Positions 53,609 to 63,972 of a DNA stretch of 64,000 nt are shown here, piece by piece. The DNA is taken from contig NZ_NGVR01000021.1 in NCBI RefSeq assembly GCF_002777965.1, forward strand, positions 173,691 to 237,690. Reading direction: 5' to 3'. This DNA comes from Proteus columbae. Lineage in GTDB: Bacteria; Pseudomonadota; Gammaproteobacteria; Enterobacterales; Enterobacteriaceae. Each line of letters starts with the position of its first letter. Within the stretch, counting starts at the first letter, position 1. The notes below the pieces were generated by a model. That model saw nothing but the letters and a program-made list of their open reading frames with translations. It ran no database searches and was not told where the DNA came from. The translations under genes were made by a program, and so were the position numbers.

Positions 53609-54946
53609 ATGGATTCAACGTTATGGGTGCTAGGTACTCTTATAATTAGTATCTTGCTCATTGTTTTTACTATAATAAAACTTAAGTTTCACCCGTTTTT
53701 AGCCTTACTATTGGCAAGCTTCTTTGTGGGTACTGCAATGAAGATGAATCCTTTAGAAATGGTAAATGCGATTGAAAACGGTATTGGTGGTACGTTAGGA
53801 TTTTTAGCAGCAATTATCGGTTTAGGAACTATTCTTGGTAAGATGATGGAAATATCAGGTGCCGCAGAACGCATCGGTATTACATTACAAAAATGCCGTT
53901 GGTTATCTCCAGACGTTATTATGGTATTGGTTGGTCTTATTTGTGGTATTACACTCTTTGTTGAAGTGGGTGTGGTATTACTTATCCCTCTTGCTTTCTC
54001 GATTGCGAAAAAAACAAATACTTCATTATTAAAATTAGCTATTCCATTATGTACAGCATTAATGGCTGTTCACTGTATTGTTCCTCCTCATCCTGCTGCA
54101 TTATTCGTGACTAATGAATTAGGGGCAGATATGGGAACCGTTATTGTTGCGGGTCTTGCAGTTGGTTTAGCCGCATCTTTAGTCGGTGGTCCTTTATTCT
54201 TAAAAATATTAGGCGAGCGCTTACCATTTAAAACTGTACCTGAAGAATTTTCTGATATGGAAATTCGTGAAGAAAAAGATTTGCCTTCATTAGGTGCCAC
54301 ACTATTTACTGTCTTATTACCTATTGTTCTGATGCTGATAAAAACAGCCGCAGAATTAAATATGACTAAAGGCACATCGGTTTATACTGCATTACAGTTT
54401 ATTGGTAACCCAATTACTGCGATGTTTATTGCTGCTTTTGTAGCTTATTATGTGTTAGGTATTCGCCGTAATATGGGCATGAATACTTTATTGAAGAAAA
54501 CAGAAGATAGCTTTAGCTCTATTGCCAACATCTTATTAATTATTGGTGCGGGCGGTGCTTTTAATGGCATTTTAAAAGGCAGTGGTTTAAGTGAATCTTT
54601 AGCGTTAATTCTTTCTAACTTAGATATGCATCCTATTTTATTGGCTTGGTTAGTCGCCATTATTCTTCATGCTGCTGTTGGTTCTGCAACTGTTGCAATG
54701 ATGGGCGCTACTGCAATTGTTGCACCATTAATGCCTTTATACCCAGACATTAGCCCTGAAATTATTACATTAGCAATTGGTTCAGGTGCTATTGGTTGTA
54801 CCATCGTCACAGACTCACTGTTTTGGTTAGTGAAACAGTATTGTAATGCAACTTTAAGTGAAACTTTTCGTTTTTACAGTGTCGCGACCTTTATTGCCTC
54901 CTTTGTCGCATTAGGCGGTACATTTATGCTTTCTTTTGTCATATAA
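53609..54946 (+). CDS. dsdX: D-serine permease DsdX (GntP family)
   Basis: A 445-residue gluconate:H+ symporter family protein with about 12 membrane segments, the same length as E. coli DsdX. Family segments include IENGIGGTLGFLAAIIGLGTILGKMMEISG, seen in parts, HPAALFVTNELGAD and GSATVAMMGATAIVAPL. It imports D-serine. GGGATGG precedes the ATG. dsdA starts 12 bases after its stop, so the two form one operon under DsdC. Confidence 0.93.
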   Translation: MDSTLWVLGTLIISILLIVFTIIKLKFHPFLALLLASFFVGTAMKMNPLEMVNAIENGIGGTLGFLAAIIGLGTILGKMMEISGAAERIGITLQKCRWLSPDVIMVLVGLICGITLFVEVGVVLLIPLAFSIAKKTNTSLLKLAIPLCTALMAVHCIVPPHPAALFVTNELGADMGTVIVAGLAVGLAASLVGGPLFLKILGERLPFKTVPEEFSDMEIREEKDLPSLGATLFTVLLPIVLMLIKTAAELNMTKGTSVYTALQFIGNPITAMFIAAFVAYYVLGIRRNMGMNTLLKKTEDSFSSIANILLIIGAGGAFNGILKGSGLSESLALILSNLDMHPILLAWLVAIILHAAVGSATVAMMGATAIVAPLMPLYPDISPEIITLAIGSGAIGCTIVTDSLFWLVKQYCNATLSETFRFYSVATFIASFVALGGTFMLSFVI

Positions 54947-54958
54947 AAGAGAACGACT

Positions 54959-56287
54959 ATGAACCATATAGATATAAATAAATTAATAAGTAATTTTCCA
55001 CTAGTTCGTGAATTAGTGGACTTAAAAGAAGTGGTTTGGTTTAACCCAAAAGTGACCACCACTGACCAGGGACTTCCATATGTTGGTTTAACGCAAGATG
55101 ACGTAATTGATGCACAAGCACGACTACAACGTTTTGCGCCTTATTTAGCTAAAGCATTTCCAGAAACAGCTGTTACTCAAGGAATTATCGAATCAGAAGT
55201 AGTTGATATTCCTAAGATGAAAGTTGCTCTTGAAAAACGTTATAACACATCTATTAGCGGTCAATTGCGTTTGAAAAAGGATAGCCATCTACCTATTTCA
55301 GGTTCAATTAAAGCGCGTGGTGGAATTTATGAAGTACTGACTCATGCTGAGAAATTGGCGATTAACGCGGGATTATTAAGTACAGATGATAATTATGAAA
55401 AATTATTTTCTGACAAATTCCGTGAATTCTTTAGCCAATATAGCATCGCAGTAGGCTCAACAGGCAACTTAGGTATGTCTATTGGGATCATGAGTGCGAA
55501 ATTAGGCTTTAGCGTGAGTGTTCATATGTCTGCTGATGCACGTCAGTGGAAGAAAGATAAATTACGTTCTCATGGCGTTAATGTTGTTGAATATGAACAA
55601 GATTACAGTATCGCGGTAGAAGAAGGTCGCAAAGAAGCAGAGAAAGATCCTAACTGTTTCTTTATCGATGATGAAAACTCAAAAACATTATTCTTGGGTT
55701 ACGCGGTAGCGGGATTACGTTTAAAACGCCAATTTGAAGAACAAGGTGTTCGTGTTGATAGTGAACATCCTCTGTTTGTTTATCTGCCTTGTGGTGTTGG
55801 TGGTGGTCCTGGTGGTGTTGCTTTTGGGCTAAAACTGGCATTTGGTGATGCCGTACACTGCTTATTTGCAGAGCCAACACACTCACCTTGTATGTTATTG
55901 GGTGTTTATACCCAATTACATGAAGGCATCTCTGTACAAGAGATTGGTATCGATAACGTAACTGCGGCTGATGGTCTTGCTGTCGGTCGTGCATCAGGCT
56001 TTGTTGGTCGAGCAATGGAGCGTTTAATTGATGGTTATTACACTATTGATGACCAAGAGCTTTATGACTTACTCAGTTTATTAAATAAAGAAGAAGGAAT
56101 TAAGTTAGAACCTTCGGCTTTAGCCGGAATGACAGGTGCTGTACATGTCACTCAAGCTAAAGATTATCTGCAAGGTTTATCACTGGACAGTCAAAAGATG
56201 CAAAATGCGACGCATTTAGTATGGGCGACTGGTGGTGGTATGGTTCCCGCAGATGAAATGCAAAAATATCTCGCTCAAGGAAAATAG
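54959..56287 (+). CDS. dsdA: D-serine ammonia-lyase (dehydratase) DsdA
   Basis: A 442-residue PLP enzyme that converts D-serine to pyruvate and ammonia. The PLP-binding lysine in SGSIKARGG is residue 118, the same number as in E. coli DsdA. The glycine-rich phosphate loop is [11 protein letters not shown], and [12 protein letters not shown] is also characteristic. It is co-transcribed with dsdX. It detoxifies D-serine, which is abundant in urine, and yields carbon and nitrogen. Confidence 0.97.
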   Translation: MNHIDINKLISNFPLVRELVDLKEVVWFNPKVTTTDQGLPYVGLTQDDVIDAQARLQRFAPYLAKAFPETAVTQGIIESEVVDIPKMKVALEKRYNTSISGQLRLKKDSHLPISGSIKARGGIYEVLTHAEKLAINAGLLSTDDNYEKLFSDKFREFFSQYSIAVGSTGNLGMSIGIMSAKLGFSVSVHMSADARQWKKDKLRSHGVNVVEYEQDYSIAVEEGRKEAEKDPNCFFIDDENSKTLFLGYAVAGLRLKRQFEEQGVRVDSEHPLFVYLPCGVGGGPGGVAFGLKLAFGDAVHCLFAEPTHSPCMLLGVYTQLHEGISVQEIGIDNVTAADGLAVGRASGFVGRAMERLIDGYYTIDDQELYDLLSLLNKEEGIKLEPSALAGMTGAVHVTQAKDYLQGLSLDSQKMQNATHLVWATGGGMVPADEMQKYLAQGK

Positions 56288-56300
56288 AGTGTAGAACGGG

Positions 56301-56326
56301 GGCTATCAGCTTTTGTTCTGATAGCC
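56301..56326 (+). terminator. Hairpin after dsdA
   Basis: GGCTATCAG and CTGATAGCC pair perfectly with an eight-base loop, 14 bases after the stop. The 3' side lacks a clean T-run, so termination may be partial. Confidence 0.5.
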
Positions 56327-56463
56327 TCTCAAAAAATAAAGGGAGTAGTACAAGTATTTCGAATCGTTGTCTAAAACAATAATAGCGTAGCAATGTTACA
56401 CCAAGTGTTACATCAAACATTCACACCAGGATGTCACACCAGGGGAAAATGTCGTAGTATTAT

Positions 56464-56493
56464 TATAAAAAAGAGGCACCCATTGGGTGCCTC
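56464..56493 (-). terminator. Terminator of the TonB-receptor operon
   Basis: On the minus strand GAGGCACCC-AAT-GGGTGCCTC forms a compact nine-base-pair GC-rich stem followed by TTTTTTAT, about 30 bases after the receptor stop. Confidence 0.88.
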
Positions 56494-56525
56494 GCTTACT
56501 TTATATCTCACTAAATCAGAAAATA

Positions 56526-58895
56526 TTAAAAATCAATTTTGACATTTACCCCATAGTTTCGACCAGGTAATGGGGCTAAGTATTTTAGTTGAGAAGATGC
56601 AGGTCTTGCTTCAGTATTGGTGAGATTATTAATAATAAAATCAACTGAAACGTCTAATTTATCAAGCTGATATTTTTTACCAATACCAGCATCGACTAAA
56701 GTATAGGAAGGGAAGGTGATGTCTCCTCCATACATTAATCCACCACTCTCTTTCTGTTTTTTATAGTAAGTTGCACTACTAAATGCAGTTAATTCGCCAT
56801 GCTGGTAATTAAGGCTGATACCATGTTTTTCATTGGGAAGATTAGGCAAATAATTACCCGCAATAAATAGCTTTCTTTTACTTTTATTTTCGACAAAATC
56901 CCCGAATAGTGTAAATGTAAGATTATGCTCGTGAGGCATTTCATATAAATACTTAAATTCGTATTCTAATCCTTTTGTTTCGAGATCAGTTTCATCCCAT
57001 TCCATTACTGTAACGCCACCACGACTGATGCCTGTTAATCGTCTAAATTTAAAATCACTGTAGTCTGTTTTATACAGATTGAGTTTATTCGAAAAATTAC
57101 CGATCTCAATAACAGACGATAACTCAATACTCTTACTTTTCTCTGTATTAAATTTACTGTTTCCCTGCTCTTCAATTAAATAAGCATAATGTGAGCCATG
57201 TGTATAAAGTTCATTAATTTCTGGTGCTCGATAAGAAATATTTTGTTGTAGCTTTAATGTCCATTCATCAATTGGTGTAAAAGATAGGGCTAGTGTATTT
57301 GCACTGGTATCAAAATGACGGTTTTGTAAATTAGAACCTTGTCCTCGACCGCTATTATAATTAGCAGGAATATTGAGATGATGTTGAGTATAGCCTTTAC
57401 GGTATCCAGCCGTGATTTCAAAAGGAGATAAATTTAGCGACTCAACCCAATATATTCCGTACTCTTTGGTTAATACACTTGGTAAATAAGCATCATAACC
57501 AGACGTTTTCAGATCACGATAATTACCGTTAACTCCAACAGCACCATTTAACCGATTAAAGAGCGGGGTGTGTGCTGTTTCCAATGCTAGCTGGTGGTTT
57601 TTTGTCTCAAATACTGATGATGCAAATTGTCCCACTAGTTCTTCGTCTTTAGATTCAGAATAAGAGTAATAAAAAGCGCTGTCTCTTAAAAAAGGTGTTA
57701 AGTGATAATGTTTTCCTTGTATATCTATTCGTCGATTATGGTTTGAAACCGAAACAGGTTTATACATTTCTCGACTTGTTTTTGTGGTGAGATAAGCATA
57801 TCCCGGTACACCGTAAGAAGTTTGAAAATCAGTAACAGATAAACCTATATAGCCTTCATCTCTAATATAAGAAAGCGATGCATTGCCACTTTGACTTTTT
57901 AAAAAGCTATTTGGGATCTCTTTATTGTTATTTTCAACATAATGTTTAGGTGGCGTAACGTGTTCAATAGATGTAGGGCTGCCGGGTTTATATTGTGAAT
58001 TTGGCTCATTATCGACATAGCCAATACCTGAAAAATAGTCTTTATCTTTAAATGTGTATTTATCGTCTTCACTTAGCTCATATTCAATCTGATATTTTTT
58101 CCAAAATTCACTAATATAAGGATAAGCTTCAGGATTACGGCTAGTAAACACTTTCATATCCACTTGGCATTGATCACGTAATGCAAAATGGTTTTTCAGC
58201 TGTTGATAATTATAGCAAGCTCCAACTTTAGAATGTGTAGGAATTTTATATCTAGAGACACGTTTAGTTGCTCCAGAAAGATTGAAAATCCAATTTTCTT
58301 CATCGCTGAGTTTAATATTTGCAGAACCACCATTACCGTTATTGGTACTTCCATTAAATGTCACAGCACCTGAAATCGCTTTTTCAGGCAACTGTGTCAT
58401 TATTCGGTCATCCCACAAATGAATAGCGCCACCACTGCTACTGCCACCATAAAGTAGTGCTTCGGAGCTTTTACTAATTGATATTTCATTAATTCTATTC
58501 ATATCAACAGGAATAGGCATATTCCCACTAATAAATGAAACATCATTAATTGGTAGATTGTTTACTAAAATACCGACTCTATTGCCAGAGAGACTTCGAA
58601 TAACAGGTCTTGCGGCATTAGGTCCAAAGCCTTCGGCTTGTACACCAGCGACTTTTGCAACGGTATTACCAATCGTATTTGTTTTTATTTGTTCAAGTTG
58701 TTTACCTTTTATTTCCTCACGATTATTAAGTAATAAAGAGGAGAACGTCTCTTTGTTTTTTATTAGTGAGCCTTTAACTGTTATTACATCATTTTGAGTT
58801 TCTTTTTCTTTGCTTTTATCTTCATTACTTTCTTTTCCATATAAAGGAGATGACAAAAGCATAAGTAAAATAATAGAGAGTTTACTTTTTTTCAT
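56526..58895 (-). CDS. TonB-dependent outer-membrane receptor, ZnuD-related
   Basis: A 789-residue receptor. It has a signal peptide (about residues 1-20), a TonB box-like NDVITVKG, a plug domain (VIRSLSGNRVGILVNN, LLYGGSSSGGAIHLWDD) and a long beta-barrel ending in Phe (NVKIDF). The plug resembles that of the ZnuD-type receptor encoded ten bases upstream, so the two are an ancient tandem pair with different loops; this one lacks the His-rich loop and has a large insert at about residues 235-330. Substrate unknown, perhaps a zinc or metallophore complex. No good ribosome site is visible, suggesting coupling to the upstream gene. Confidence 0.85.
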   Translation of the reverse strand: MKKSKLSIILLMLLSSPLYGKESNEDKSKEKETQNDVITVKGSLIKNKETFSSLLLNNREEIKGKQLEQIKTNTIGNTVAKVAGVQAEGFGPNAARPVIRSLSGNRVGILVNNLPINDVSFISGNMPIPVDMNRINEISISKSSEALLYGGSSSGGAIHLWDDRIMTQLPEKAISGAVTFNGSTNNGNGGSANIKLSDEENWIFNLSGATKRVSRYKIPTHSKVGACYNYQQLKNHFALRDQCQVDMKVFTSRNPEAYPYISEFWKKYQIEYELSEDDKYTFKDKDYFSGIGYVDNEPNSQYKPGSPTSIEHVTPPKHYVENNNKEIPNSFLKSQSGNASLSYIRDEGYIGLSVTDFQTSYGVPGYAYLTTKTSREMYKPVSVSNHNRRIDIQGKHYHLTPFLRDSAFYYSYSESKDEELVGQFASSVFETKNHQLALETAHTPLFNRLNGAVGVNGNYRDLKTSGYDAYLPSVLTKEYGIYWVESLNLSPFEITAGYRKGYTQHHLNIPANYNSGRGQGSNLQNRHFDTSANTLALSFTPIDEWTLKLQQNISYRAPEINELYTHGSHYAYLIEEQGNSKFNTEKSKSIELSSVIEIGNFSNKLNLYKTDYSDFKFRRLTGISRGGVTVMEWDETDLETKGLEYEFKYLYEMPHEHNLTFTLFGDFVENKSKRKLFIAGNYLPNLPNEKHGISLNYQHGELTAFSSATYYKKQKESGGLMYGGDITFPSYTLVDAGIGKKYQLDKLDVSVDFIINNLTNTEARPASSQLKYLAPLPGRNYGVNVKIDF

Positions 58896-58905
58896 GATAT
58901 TTATA

Positions 58906-60984
58906 TTAGAATGTAAGAGTAGCGCCTAAGATGATATTACGACCCGGTAAATACATTTCATCTTTAATATAAGAGGTGCTGTCTTTTCCTTTTGCATCAA
59001 AGATATTATTAATTTTTGCATACAAGGTATAATCAAGTTGGTCTAAATAGCCGTTATATTCACTGCCTAAACTGACTGTATTATAAGATGCGGTTGATGT
59101 TTCATATTCGGCCGTTTTGGTTTGTTTTCCAAAATGGTCAATACGAATTTGCCCACTTAGGTTTTCTGTTAAGTGGTGTTTAAGATAAGTACTTAATCGG
59201 TAAGGTGGTATTCTTGGTATATTTCCCTTATTGTGTAGTAAATTTGCTCTAACATAATCACCAGAAATACCAATTAAGCTATCTTGGTTATAGTAATAAT
59301 CAATATTTCCTTCTATCCCTTTAAACTCTGCATCATGTTGCACATATTGTAATGAACGATAGCCATTATTTAATTCAGCTCCCGTAAACTGGCCATAAAT
59401 ATAATTATTAATACGGTTATAATAGGTACTCATATTGAATTGAATATCACCTGTTACTTTAGTTATTCCAATATCAATATTATTTGCAGCCTCAGCCGTT
59501 AAATTAGGATCGCCTTTTTCAATAGTTCGACTTGCAGCATGAACACCATTCGCGTAAAGCTCTTCTGCAACAGGTAATCTTTTTGTGTGTGATAGTGATA
59601 AATTTAAAAAATAGTCTTGTGTAAAATTCCACGCTAATCCAGCAGAAATAGAAGATGCACTCTGCTTATTGTTTTTTTGAGTTTCTCTATTTAACAGTGA
59701 TTGCCACTCTTGGCGAAATCCTAATTCATAGCGAAAATCACCTAATTGGTATTCTTCTAATAAAAAGAGTGAGTGATTTTTTGTTTTTGTTGAAGGAACA
59801 TAAGCCTCTTCTCCATAAGCACTAAAATCACGTTGATTAAATTGCCCGCCAATAACACCATGCCAACCTAAAATAGGTTGATGTGTGAAAGAAAATCTTA
59901 ATTCATCTCCTTTGTTTTTAAATTGGGTACTAACTTCATGACCTTCTTTTTCATCATGATGATAATCGGTTCTGGCCGCACTGAAACGTACTGATTCAAT
60001 ACCGGCAAATGGGTTACTTTTTTCACCACGAAGATCCCATCGTTTACTCTCCATAATAATGTAGGGAATGCCATGTTCATGTTGTTCATCAGGGTATTCA
60101 TGATTGTGATGATGATGATGATGACCGACTAAAGGAGGGCTAATTGGGGCGTGATGGTGCTCCTCCTCATGATCATGAAAATGCGTATGACCAGGTAATC
60201 CATATCGGCGATGTTGTTCACCATAGCCAATTCCAATATAGCCATCATCAAAGATCCAAGATGCACCGATATTTGCCGATTGGTTATCTTGATAAGAACC
60301 TGCTAAACGGCTAGATCCTCCTTGATGTAAAGGTGCGGGTTGTTTGTAATCGCTTTGATAACGTTTAGTACCTTCAATACGCAGAGCTAAATTATCTTCT
60401 CCTAATGTTAATCCGGCTGATCCTGTATTTCCTTTAGAAACGGAATCGTATTGATACTGTAATTCGCCCTCGTAGCCTTTTTCAGGCACTGACATAGGAA
60501 TTTTGCTATCAATAACGTTAATTGCACCACCTATTGAACCGCCTCCATAAAGCAATGTTGCAGGCCCTTTTAACACTTCAATACGCTGGCTTAAAAAGGG
60601 TTCACTAGTGATCGCGTGATCTGCACCAATAGATGACACATCCATAAGATCACTACCACTGTGTAATACCTTGACTCGATTTCCTGACATTCCCCGAATA
60701 ACAGGATGTACTGAACCGCCACCAAAAAAGCTGGCGTGAAAACCCGGCAAAGATGTCAACGTTTCTGCAATAGATGCACTACGATTAGCGCGTAGATCTT
60801 CTTGTGTTAAAACCGCAACGGGTATTGCCATTTTTTCTTGTGGTGTCTGTAAAGGTGTTGAATAAACCTTTAAAACCTCATTATTCTGATTTTCCTTTGA
60901 CTTTATTTCAGGATTTGCATTTGCAAATAAAGAATAACTTATTGAAATAAAAAGAGTTGTGTAACTAAAAATAGATTTTTTCAT
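58906..60984 (-). CDS. znuD: ZnuD-type TonB-dependent zinc receptor
   Basis: A 692-residue outer-membrane receptor with a signal peptide (cleaved near ANA, about residue 24), TonB box-like NEVLKVYS, plug domain (VIRGMSGNRVKVLHSG, LLYGGGSIGGAINVID) and a C-terminal barrel ending in Phe. An extracellular loop at about residues 268-306 is packed with histidines (HDHEEEHHHA, HHHHHHNHE), the hallmark of ZnuD zinc receptors. A Zur box directly upstream is independent support. AGGAGG precedes the ATG. First gene of a two-receptor operon. Confidence 0.92.
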   Translation of the reverse strand: MKKSIFSYTTLFISISYSLFANANPEIKSKENQNNEVLKVYSTPLQTPQEKMAIPVAVLTQEDLRANRSASIAETLTSLPGFHASFFGGGSVHPVIRGMSGNRVKVLHSGSDLMDVSSIGADHAITSEPFLSQRIEVLKGPATLLYGGGSIGGAINVIDSKIPMSVPEKGYEGELQYQYDSVSKGNTGSAGLTLGEDNLALRIEGTKRYQSDYKQPAPLHQGGSSRLAGSYQDNQSANIGASWIFDDGYIGIGYGEQHRRYGLPGHTHFHDHEEEHHHAPISPPLVGHHHHHHNHEYPDEQHEHGIPYIIMESKRWDLRGEKSNPFAGIESVRFSAARTDYHHDEKEGHEVSTQFKNKGDELRFSFTHQPILGWHGVIGGQFNQRDFSAYGEEAYVPSTKTKNHSLFLLEEYQLGDFRYELGFRQEWQSLLNRETQKNNKQSASSISAGLAWNFTQDYFLNLSLSHTKRLPVAEELYANGVHAASRTIEKGDPNLTAEAANNIDIGITKVTGDIQFNMSTYYNRINNYIYGQFTGAELNNGYRSLQYVQHDAEFKGIEGNIDYYYNQDSLIGISGDYVRANLLHNKGNIPRIPPYRLSTYLKHHLTENLSGQIRIDHFGKQTKTAEYETSTASYNTVSLGSEYNGYLDQLDYTLYAKINNIFDAKGKDSTSYIKDEMYLPGRNIILGATLTF

Positions 60985-61007
60985 ACCATTTATCCTCCTT
61001 TGTTTAT

Positions 61008-61026
61008 AATGTTATAACATAACATT
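61008..61026 (-). promoter_or_regulatory. Zur box upstream of znuD
   Basis: AATGTTATAACATAACATT is a perfect palindrome apart from its three central bases and fits the enterobacterial Zur motif (AATGTTATA-N-TATAACATT core, close variant). It begins 24 bases before the znuD start codon. Confidence 0.75.
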
Positions 61027-61152
61027 TCGTGAATATTGTAAGTAAGTATAATTATCATTAGCAAGTGATGATTTTTTAAAAACAATAAAAAATTTATAAC
61101 TTATTGTAATTTGAGAATAAAAATAAATTTCAAATGTAGGAGGATAAATAGG

Positions 61153-61178
61153 TGAAAAAGGCGTCATAACGACGCCTT
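61153..61178 (-). terminator. Terminator after afuC
   Basis: On the minus strand AAGGCGTC-GTTAT-GACGCCTT is followed by TTTCACC, about 30 bases beyond the stop of the ATPase gene. Confidence 0.8.
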
Positions 61179-61209
61179 GAAGATAAATGATAAAACAGGA
61201 TGAAACTGT

Positions 61210-62250
61210 CTATTCTAAAATAAACATGCCATAAGGATGGATTTGCAGATAGTAGCTGTCGCCTACATTAGGTTGAAGCTGAGTCGCATTGACTTGTAAT
61301 AGCAAGGTTTGATTTTGCCATTCCACTGTCACTTCATATTGAGGTCCCATATAAGCAACATGGACGATTTTGCATTGCTGACAGGCATCGCCTTGCTGAG
61401 ATAAGGTGATAGCTTCTGGTCTAACACCGACTCTGACTTCTGTTTTAGTCGTATTAAACGTATCTGGTTTTGGTAGGCGATATTGGAAGATATCAACATA
61501 ATCAGCGCCCAATGTGGCTGGGAATAAGTTTGCATCCCCCATAAAGCTTGCCATAAATTCAGAAGCCGGTTGGCGATAAAGGGTTTGTGGTGAACCTAAT
61601 TGCATTATCTTCCCTTTATTCATTACTAAAACCATATCAGAAACCGCAAATGCTTCGCTTTGATCATGGGTTACGTAAAGAGAGGTGATATTAAACTGTT
61701 GTTGTAACTCGCGAATTTTCTCTCTCATACTACGACGTAAATTGGCATCAAGGTTACTTAATGGCTCATCAAATAAAAGCACTTTGGGCTTTAAAATTAA
61801 GGCGCGTGCTAAGGCAACCCGTTGTTGTTGTCCTCCTGATATTTGGTCAACAAAGCGGTCTTCAAATCCTGCCAAGTCCACCAGCTCTAAAGCTTCGCCT
61901 ACTCGTTGCTTGATTTCGGCTTTAGGTCGACCTAGCATTTTTAAGCCATAGCCAATGTTTTCTCCTAACGACATATGAGGAAAAAGGGCATAAGACTGAA
62001 ACACCATACAGATATCGCGTTGCTGGATAGAACGATCAGTCACATCTTCGCCATCGATAAAAATTTTGCCTTCTGTCGGTTTTTCTAATCCTGCAACTAA
62101 ACGTAATACGGTGGTTTTACCGCAACCTGAAGGGCCTAATAATGAAACCATTTTACCTTGTGGAATAGACAGGCTGAGTTCTTCAATCACCGTGTTAGTG
62201 CCAAAACGCTTAACGACATTTTTCAGTTCAACGAAATGTTGTTGTGTCAT
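61210..62250 (-). CDS. afuC: ABC transporter ATPase AfuC/FbpC
   Basis: A 346-residue ABC ATPase very close to E. coli AfuC. Walker A is GPSGCGKTT near residue 39, the signature is ISGGQQQRV, and Walker B is [14 protein letters not shown]. The C-terminal regulatory domain includes [12 protein letters not shown] and ends HPYGMFILE. Annotated historically as ferric-iron uptake; the AfuABC group has since been shown in Actinobacillus to import hexose phosphates, so substrate is open between the two. It follows the permease gene by 15 bases. Confidence 0.9.
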   Translation of the reverse strand: MTQQHFVELKNVVKRFGTNTVIEELSLSIPQGKMVSLLGPSGCGKTTVLRLVAGLEKPTEGKIFIDGEDVTDRSIQQRDICMVFQSYALFPHMSLGENIGYGLKMLGRPKAEIKQRVGEALELVDLAGFEDRFVDQISGGQQQRVALARALILKPKVLLFDEPLSNLDANLRRSMREKIRELQQQFNITSLYVTHDQSEAFAVSDMVLVMNKGKIMQLGSPQTLYRQPASEFMASFMGDANLFPATLGADYVDIFQYRLPKPDTFNTTKTEVRVGVRPEAITLSQQGDACQQCKIVHVAYMGPQYEVTVEWQNQTLLLQVNATQLQPNVGDSYYLQIHPYGMFILE

Positions 62251-62265
62251 GATTTATACTCCGTA

Positions 62266-63972
62266 TTACTGTGCATTTTTGGCTTTAGAGCGTGAAACAC
62301 GGGCTTCGCCAATCAAATAGTCAAATAAGAAAATAATTGCCAACATGACGACGATTAAAATCGAGCCATAGGCAATTGCGACACCGTATTCACCATCTTC
62401 AACGCGGTTTAAAATATAAGCGGTGGCAACGCGTGTATCTGGTGTAACAAGGAAAACAATGGCACTAACTGTGGTGATTGCACGCACAAAGCTATAAATC
62501 AGCGCAGATAAAATAGCAGGGCGTAATAACGGTAACAGCACATAGAAAATGGTTCTCATTGAGTTTGCTCTTAAACTTAGAGAAGCTTCATCAAGAGATT
62601 TATCAATTTGTCCTAATCCCGCAATACCCGCACGTATTCCCACAGGCACGTTACGCATTGTCATCGAAATAATGACAATTGCCGCCGTTCCCGTTAAATA
62701 GAAAGGCGAGTCGTTAAACGCAAGAATATAAGAGACACCTGCGACAGTTCCTGGTACGGCAAAACAAAGCATGGTTGTGAACTCGATACTTTTTTTACCT
62801 TTAAAGTCTTGGCGTACTACGATATAGGCAATTAATAGTCCGAGAATAGCCGTGATCGGCGCTGCAATACCCGCATATAACAAGGTATCTAACAACGAAG
62901 GCCATGCACCGTCACTCATTCCTTGACCAAATAATTTGATAAAGTTATCAAGTGTTAAGGTGTAATCAACTCCCCAGTTAACGGTGAAGCTGCCGTAGAA
63001 AATACTGCCATAGAGCAGGATATTAAAGACAACCCAAATACCTAAAACAGTAGTCACAAATGCAATCAGTGACGATGGAAGAGGTTGAACATCACCACGA
63101 TAAGATTTACCTGATACCGTGACGTAAGAGCGTTTACCAATCCACATATACTGCACACAGAACACTAATAGTGAGAAAACTAAGAGTGACGCACCTAATG
63201 TACTGGCTGATTGATAATCCAGTTGAGAGCCGGTGATATAGAAGTAAATTTGTGTGGCGATAACGTCAAAGTTGCCCCCTAAAACCAACGGGTTACTAAA
63301 GTCAGCAAGAGATTGCACAATCACAATTAAAAACGCATTGGCTAACGCTGGCTTAAGTAACGGCATAAAGACGTTAAAGAAGGTTTGGTAGCGGTTGGCT
63401 CTTAAAGTGTAAGACGCTTCTTCTAATGAAGGATGAATGGTTTTAATGGCGCCATCTAAAATCATAAATGACATAGGGGTAAAGGCGAGCACTTGAGCTA
63501 ACCAAATCCCCGTAAAGCCATATAGCCAGTTGGTGTTTTCAAGGCCGGCATAAGTGGCGAGAAACTCCGTCACATAACCTGAACGCCCCATCATTAATGT
63601 CACCCCTAAACCGACAACAAAAGGTGGCGTAACAATAGGTAAGATAGAAAATACACGACCAATAATGGCAGAGCGTACCGCAATACGAGATGTATAAATT
63701 GCCAGAATTAAACCAAAGAAAGTACAGCCTATCCCTACTGCAATAGAAAGCACAATAGAGTTGAGCATCACTTGCACAATATGCGCTTGGCTTAAAATAG
63801 CGATAAACTCAAATGGTGCAAAATTACCTGCGCTATCTTTAAACATAGGAATAAAAATAGCGATACTAGGGAAGATAATAAAGGCACCGATAAGAGCAAC
63901 AACGGTTATCAAGGAGCCGATAACAAAGCTATCACCGCCTAGCCATTCAAGGCGTGTTAAGGCTGTTTTCAT
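62266..63972 (-). CDS. afuB: ABC transporter permease AfuB/FbpB
   Basis: A 568-residue permease with about 12 membrane segments, formed by two fused copies of the binding-protein-dependent transport domain. Each half has an EAA-type loop (LEEASYTLRANRYQTF near residue 190 and LDEASLSLRANSMRTI near 490) that contacts the ATPase. ATG 63972 has GGGA in front; ATG 63978 is too close to that site. The solute-binding protein gene (afuA) should lie just beyond the right edge of the window. Confidence 0.9.
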   Translation of the reverse strand: MKTALTRLEWLGGDSFVIGSLITVVALIGAFIIFPSIAIFIPMFKDSAGNFAPFEFIAILSQAHIVQVMLNSIVLSIAVGIGCTFFGLILAIYTSRIAVRSAIIGRVFSILPIVTPPFVVGLGVTLMMGRSGYVTEFLATYAGLENTNWLYGFTGIWLAQVLAFTPMSFMILDGAIKTIHPSLEEASYTLRANRYQTFFNVFMPLLKPALANAFLIVIVQSLADFSNPLVLGGNFDVIATQIYFYITGSQLDYQSASTLGASLLVFSLLVFCVQYMWIGKRSYVTVSGKSYRGDVQPLPSSLIAFVTTVLGIWVVFNILLYGSIFYGSFTVNWGVDYTLTLDNFIKLFGQGMSDGAWPSLLDTLLYAGIAAPITAILGLLIAYIVVRQDFKGKKSIEFTTMLCFAVPGTVAGVSYILAFNDSPFYLTGTAAIVIISMTMRNVPVGIRAGIAGLGQIDKSLDEASLSLRANSMRTIFYVLLPLLRPAILSALIYSFVRAITTVSAIVFLVTPDTRVATAYILNRVEDGEYGVAIAYGSILIVVMLAIIFLFDYLIGEARVSRSKAKNAQ

